Source: DATGKG01 sp963851325 | GTDB lineage: Bacteria > Desulfobacterota > Binatia > Binatales > Binataceae | Reading direction: 5' to 3' | Assembly (NCBI GenBank): GCA_963851325.1 | Contig: CAWKOR010000001.1 | Coordinates: forward strand, 868,001 to 932,000 | Length of the DNA: 64,000 nt | In this document: piece by piece, positions 61,466 to 64,000 of the stretch | Layout of the letters: every line of letters begins with the position of its first letter | Position numbering within the stretch: position 1 is the first letter of the stretch | Notes under the pieces: model-generated | Databases searched by the model: none | The model's input: only the letters and a program-made list of their open reading frames with translations | Told to the model about the DNA's origin: nothing | Program-made: the position numbers and the translations under genes

Positions 61466-64000
61466 TTAGAAGTTCGACTGGTTCCATGGCTTGTTATGCA
61501 GGATTTGCTGCACCTGCTGGTTGTACTGAATTGCTCCCGAATCGTACCATCCGCCGCTATACCAGTTCCCGACCGCGCCCCATCGCAGCACGTTGATGTC
61601 AGTGGAGGCCGCATGGAACACGCCGTTGGAATCGACAAAGTTGCTGTATGGCGGGTATCCGTTCGCGATCGCTATTTGTGGACGACCAGGATCGTTCAGG
61701 TAGGCCAGATGCCCCTGCTCGACTCCCATCTGCTCCGCAACTTTGAAGTCGGCGTTGAACCCGGTCGAAAGAGCGCTTAGCGGGAACGACGATGGCCAGC
61801 CTTGATTGATGCCCTCGGCGATCTGGAAGAGACCCCATGATCCACCGAATGGCTCGCTCAAGGTTACATGCTCGGTATCACCGTGTGACGGCGTCAATGT
61901 CGTAAGCAAGGTGATCGGATCGGGCGAGGACAAGTTGACCGGCTTCCACTGGTACCAATGGGTCTCGTTGACTGCGATCGCCTTCAGGAGGTCAACGAAG
62001 CTGTAGGTTTGACCATCGTACGGATTTACGATGGTGCAATTGGGGCACCATTTGTCTCCCGCTTTTTGGATTATCTCTGCGGTGGTGCCGGTGAACTGAC
62101 CGTCGACGTTTTGCATGTAGCTGCAATTATCGAGACTGCCGCAGGCGCCGCGTCCGCTATGGAACGCGCTCAACTCGGCGGCGGTGGGCACACGGTTATT
62201 GGGAATGTTGTTGGAAGGCCGCAACGGGTCTCCGATCGGCGTCGCGGTTGCGGTCGGGGTTAAGGTTGCGATTGCGGTCGGAGTGGAGGTCGTGGTCGCG
62301 GAGCCGTTGGCGACATTGATGTTGATCGCGTCTGTGCCTAACAGGATTTGGCTGGCATCGAACGCGTTGACCGATATGATGTGCGCTCCGTTGGGGATGG
62401 TGATGGTGTTCCAATTGTAAGTCAGCGGCGCGGACTGCACCATCAGACTCTGATCGACATACAAGTTTATCGAGTTCACCGATGCAGCGACCTCAGAGAT
62501 GACCTGCACCGTTCCCGAAAGCGTGGACGCCGTCTGCGGTGAAACTAGTTTGACCGCAGGACCCGGAATCGGGGTGGCAATCGGAGTCTCGGTGGCGGTC
62601 GGGGTGGCAGTCGCGGCACCCTCGGGGATGAGTAGAACGGCCTGCGCCGTCACCACGCCTCCGCCGCTTTCTCTCGCCTGATAGGTCGGCGAAAATGATC
62701 CGGCCGAGGGCGCGGCGAGATCTCCGAAGGCGAGCGCGAAACCTTCTCTTGAAGAGGTAAAATTGGAGCGCTGGGTTATCGCAGTTGGCAACGTGATGAG
62801 TGGACCGCGACTACCCTGAGATCCGTAGAAGTAAACCTGCACCTCCCCATCATAGCTCGGAGCGAGCGAGGGCGCCGCAACTGAGACCGGACTGTTTCCC
62901 GCAATTGCGACTCCCGAATCGGTGTCCATCGGAATCGAGGCGCCTCGCCATGCACCGATGGCTCCTGCAACCCATTGGGTGCTGAATTGCCATGCGTACG
63001 ACGCGGGTTCGCTCGGGCCGGCCATCTTGTAGTAGGTCCACGAAGTGATCTTGTCCGATGCCTTGACCGAGTCGTGACGGATCGTCGACCAGCCCGCGGG
63101 CGGGTTGGGCACATTGGTTCCGTAAGGATCGGCTAGCACCAGTTGCGCAAGCATGCAGTCTCCCGCCTGGACACCAGCCGGCCGGCCGATCGATACGCCG
63201 GTAACTGCGGCGCCAAAATCGGATAGCGAACTTGACCCGACAAACTGGATGCCCGACGCGGTAGCAGTCGCCGTCGGGGTGGCGATTTGAGTTGCGGTCG
63301 GAGTTGCTATCGCGGTCGCCGTTTTGGTTATGGTCGGAGTGATCGTGGGTGTCGGAATCGGCGTTGCCGTTTTGGTTACAGTCGGAGTGATGGTGGGAGT
63401 CGGAATCGGCGTTGCCGTCCTGGTCACGATTGAGGTGGCGGTAGGAGTCGGGATCGGGGTCGCGGTCTGAGTTACTGTCTCGGTGGCGGTCGGGGTCGTC
63501 GTCGGCGTGGAAGTTGCGCCGCCGGGCTGTGACGGAACCAGCAGAATCGATTGTGCGGTTAGCACTGACCCCCCCATTCGAATGCGGCATAGTTCGCGGA
63601 GCTTGAGGCGACTGAATCCGCGATGTCGCCGAATGCGAGGGCAAAGCCCTCCTTCGAAGATCGCGCCCTGAGGCGCGGGGTGATCGCCGTCGGCAACGAA
63701 ATAGCCGGGGCGCTCACTGCCTGCGACGCAAAAAAGAAGAGGCGCTGCTCATCGCTGTATTGTGCGTTCGACCATGGAGCGTCGGCGGAAAGCGGACTTT
63801 GGCCGTTGGCAGTGTCGCCGGTTGCGGTATCGATGGGCGACGGCATTGCGCCACGCCACGCACCCATCGCTGCCGCGACCCATTGCGAAGGAATGTTCCA
63901 TTTGTGCGAGCTTGGTTCGCCCGGACCCGCGACCTTGTAGTAAAGCCACGAGGTTATCTTGTCGCCGTTCTTGATGGTGGAATCGCGACGAATAAAGGTC
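61466..64000 (-). pseudogene. modular secreted protein paralogue 2, frameshifted at a G run, 5' end beyond window
   Basis: The gene repeats the architecture of paralogue 1: an A1-type domain (MGAWRGAMPSPIDTATG ... LPTAITPRLRARSSKEGFAL), a long Thr-Pro linker, a second A-type domain (SLSDFGAAVTGVSIGRPAGV), an Ig-like domain and the lysozyme-like end (AVNETHWYQW, SWGLFQIAEGINQGW). The first domain is read in one frame from the right edge to a stop at 63559; from about 63575 another frame continues to 61466. The frames cross at seven Gs (63569-63575 as Cs on plus), one short of what restores E-W-G-G-S-V-L-T-A-Q. The start codon and signal peptide lie outside. Confidence 0.82.

Overview
The window comes from a high-GC Gram-negative bacterium. 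The evidence is lipoprotein signals, outer-membrane and DUF1329 proteins, ornithine-lipid genes and a sigma-54-type promoter. Two luciferase-like flavin monooxygenases, glyoxalase-fold and crotonase genes, and secreted proteins with Thr-Pro linkers resemble uncultivated soil lineages such as Binatota. That placement is inference from gene content only; no rRNA, tRNA or CRISPR array was seen.

Region 1 (1-16 kb) is ordinary chromosome. It holds a TumA-like HTH protein, an ATP-grasp enzyme, two stand-alone receiver proteins, a methyltransferase, a DksA/TraR zinc-finger protein, a probable ornithine-lipid operon (olsB-olsA) and an L-fucose/L-fuconate oxidation cluster (dehydratase, mutarotase, SDR dehydrogenase and a frameshifted Gfo/Idh/MocA enzyme). 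It also carries a GH108-type muramidase, a crotonase, a YoaK-type membrane protein, a DUF6496 basic protein, Hsp20 behind a near-consensus sigma-54 promoter, and a CBS protein.

Region 2 (15.5-26.4 kb) is catabolic. It has a MetE-like enzyme, an acyl-CoA-dehydrogenase-fold hydroxylase, two toxin-antitoxin modules (the second decayed) set among three copies of the hydroxylase gene's 5' end, REP-like repeats, and an alpha/beta-hydrolase - flavin monooxygenase - flavin monooxygenase - VOC gene set. A DEDDh-exonuclease/UvrC-type nuclease follows.

Region 3 (26.4-38 kb) is an eroded accessory island. It contains an intact and a 5'-truncated DUF1329 gene, an outer-membrane protein, an RfaH-like NusG paralogue, a broken GDP-mannose dehydratase, a PIN/Phd toxin-antitoxin pair, a sulfotransferase, and fragments of IS3, IS21, IS6, IS256 and integrase-type elements.

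Region 4 (38-64 kb) is envelope and secretome. Polytopic membrane proteins of glycosyltransferase type, a GT2 glycosyltransferase and a methyltransferase look like a glycan or protein-glycosylation locus. Around them lie tandem eight-cysteine secreted paralogues, a possible secreted metallopeptidase (frameshifted), a RAYT/REP repeat array, a DUF4019 lipoprotein, a Thr-Pro-linker secreted protein (frameshifted), and two large modular secreted proteins ending in a lysozyme-like domain, the second running off the window. At least five otherwise well-preserved genes carry one- or two-base frameshifts, which may be real decay or consensus errors.
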